A DNA stretch of 6,668 bases. Origin: Chloroflexota bacterium (GTDB lineage Bacteria > Chloroflexota > Anaerolineae > Anaerolineales > DRMV01). The stretch lies in the NCBI GenBank assembly GCA_013153375.1, contig JAADEN010000101.1:1-6668 (forward strand), written 5' to 3'. The translations under genes and the position numbers were made by a program. How positions within the stretch are numbered: position 1 is the first letter of the stretch; every line of letters starts with the position of its first letter. Below, piece after piece: positions 5,766-6,668 of the stretch. The notes beneath the pieces were generated by a model, which had not been told where the DNA came from, did not search any database, and saw nothing but the letters and a program-made list of their open reading frames with translations.

Positions 5766-6668
5766 ATGTCAAAAGTTACGCCTACGGGGCGGCGAAAAGA
5801 CGAGCACCTGCGCATCAATTTGGAACGGGATGTGCGCTCGGGCCTGCGCACGGGGTTCGAGGACTATCGCTTCCTCCATCAGGCGTTGCCCGAGTTGGAC
5901 CTGGCCCAGGTGCGGACCGACCTGACCTTGTTCGGACGCCGCTTGGCCGCGCCGCTGCTCATCTCCTCCATGACGGGCGGCACCCCCGAGGCCGCGCGCA
6001 TCAACCGGCGTCTGGCCGAGGCCGCGCAGGCCGTGGGCGTCGCGCTGGGCGTGGGCTCCCAGCGGGCCGCGCTGGAGGACCCCGCGGCCGCGGCCTCCTT
6101 TCAGGTGCGGGCCTACGCGCCCGATGTCTTGCTCTTCGCCAATCTGGGCGCGGTGCAACTCAACTACGGTTATGGGGTGGATCATTGTCGGCGGGCCGTG
6201 GACATGATTCAGGCCGACGCGCTCGTCTTGCACCTCAACCCGTTGCAAGAAGCCTTGCAGCCCGAGGGCGACACCAACTTCGCGGGGCTGTTGTCCAAGA
6301 TCGAAGCCGTGGCGCGCGCCTTGGAGGTCCCGCTGGTGGTCAAAGAAGTGGGTTGGGGCATCAGCCCCCAGGTGGCCCGCCGTCTGGCCGACGCGGGCGT
6401 GGCGGCCATCGATGTCGCGGGCGCGGGCGGCACTTCGTGGAGCCAGGTGGAGATGCACCGCGCGCCCGACGAGCACCACCGCCGCCTGGCCGCCGCGTTC
6501 GTGGATTGGGGCATTCCCACCGCGGAGAGCCTGCGCTATGTGCGCGCGGTCGCGCCCGAGGTGCGGGTGTTCGCCTCGGGCGGCCTGCGCACGGGCGTGG
6601 ATGCGGCCAAGGCCCTGGCCCTGGGCGCGACCCTGGCCGGCTTCGCGGGGCCGCTGCTGCGCGCGGCC
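5766..6668 (+). CDS. fni: Type 2 isopentenyl-diphosphate delta-isomerase, FMN-dependent (3' end outside window)
   Basis: The frame opens at an ATG at 5766 and is still open at the window end, giving 301 residues of a family usually about 340-350 long. It is a TIM-barrel flavoprotein that interconverts isopentenyl and dimethylallyl diphosphate, the building blocks of isoprenoids, using reduced FMN and Mg2+. Family hallmarks are in order: RKDEHL (10-15) for substrate binding, SSMTGG (67-72) and GSQR (97-100) near the flavin, HLNPLQE (156-162) with the catalytic Gln161 and Mg-linked Glu162, KEVGWGIS (193-200), DVAGAGGTSW (216-225), and ASGGLRTG (270-277) for FMN phosphate. No motif is damaged. 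It is unrelated to the Nudix-type (type 1) isomerase. It diverges from acpP across 142 bases; whatever follows it is outside the window, so the mevalonate or MEP context cannot be judged. Confidence 0.96.
   Translation, partial: MSKVTPTGRRKDEHLRINLERDVRSGLRTGFEDYRFLHQALPELDLAQVRTDLTLFGRRLAAPLLISSMTGGTPEAARINRRLAEAAQAVGVALGVGSQRAALEDPAAAASFQVRAYAPDVLLFANLGAVQLNYGYGVDHCRRAVDMIQADALVLHLNPLQEALQPEGDTNFAGLLSKIEAVARALEVPLVVKEVGWGISPQVARRLADAGVAAIDVAGAGGTSWSQVEMHRAPDEHHRRLAAAFVDWGIPTAESLRYVRAVAPEVRVFASGGLRTGVDAAKALALGATLAGFAGPLLRAA

Noticed and set aside
5636..5851. Small leftward open frame of 71 codons across the acpP-isomerase gap
   Set aside because: It covers both candidate promoters and the isomerase start, has no Shine-Dalgarno I can see, and has no recognisable features.
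5769..6479. Leftward open frame opposite the isomerase gene
   Set aside because: Antisense register again, with a His/Gln/Gly-rich product. The plus strand encodes every hallmark of type 2 isomerase in order.

Overview
This 6.7 kb window is from a very G+C-rich bacterial chromosome, roughly two thirds G+C by eye. It holds six genes packed almost end to end, two of them cut by the window edges. Codon third positions are strongly G/C-biased. The mix of genes would suit a Chloroflexota-type bacterium (for example Anaerolineae): a type 2 isopentenyl-diphosphate isomerase, a stand-alone housekeeping acyl carrier protein, and an asymmetric two-subunit ABC exporter with its genes in tandem. That lineage is an inference from content and composition, not something the sequence proves. 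There are no rRNA or tRNA genes, mobile elements, CRISPR arrays or integration signatures.

Layout. At the left end, reading leftward, a class I SAM-dependent methyltransferase (238-1035) overlaps by four bases the start of an unrecognised gene (1-241) that runs off the window. Diverging from the methyltransferase is a rightward DNA-repair alkyltransferase of the Ogt/MGMT family (1071-1616). The two start codons are only 35 bases apart. Each has a -10 box placed so that transcription would begin at or within a base or so of its ATG, so both messages may be leaderless. The alkyltransferase gene ends three bases from the end of the oppositely oriented ABC gene pair.

The centre (1620-5261, leftward) is a two-gene operon encoding a heterodimeric ABC exporter. 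The upstream subunit (600 aa) carries Asp and Gln in place of the catalytic Glu and H-loop His but has a normal LSGGQ. The downstream subunit (607 aa) has the intact Glu and His but an LSVGQ signature. Paired together they give one consensus and one degenerate ATP site, as in TM287/288, LmrCD and BmrCD. The operon has its own TATAAT promoter and Shine-Dalgarno sequences.

Upstream of the exporter is a leftward acyl carrier protein gene (5381-5623) with a textbook Shine-Dalgarno. It is followed by a 13-bp GC-rich hairpin without a T-tract that probably separates it from the exporter operon. The acyl carrier protein gene diverges from a rightward type 2 isopentenyl-diphosphate isomerase gene (5766 to the window end), whose last few dozen codons lie outside.

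The genes are mostly independent housekeeping functions: fatty-acid carrier, isoprenoid precursor isomerisation, export and alkylation-damage repair. I do not see a convincing undescribed system. The most interesting points are the compact, possibly leaderless divergent promoter, the U-less hairpin after the acyl carrier protein gene, a near-identical patch shared by the two ABC genes, and the unidentified gene coupled to the methyltransferase. No stretch longer than about 145 bases lacks a gene.
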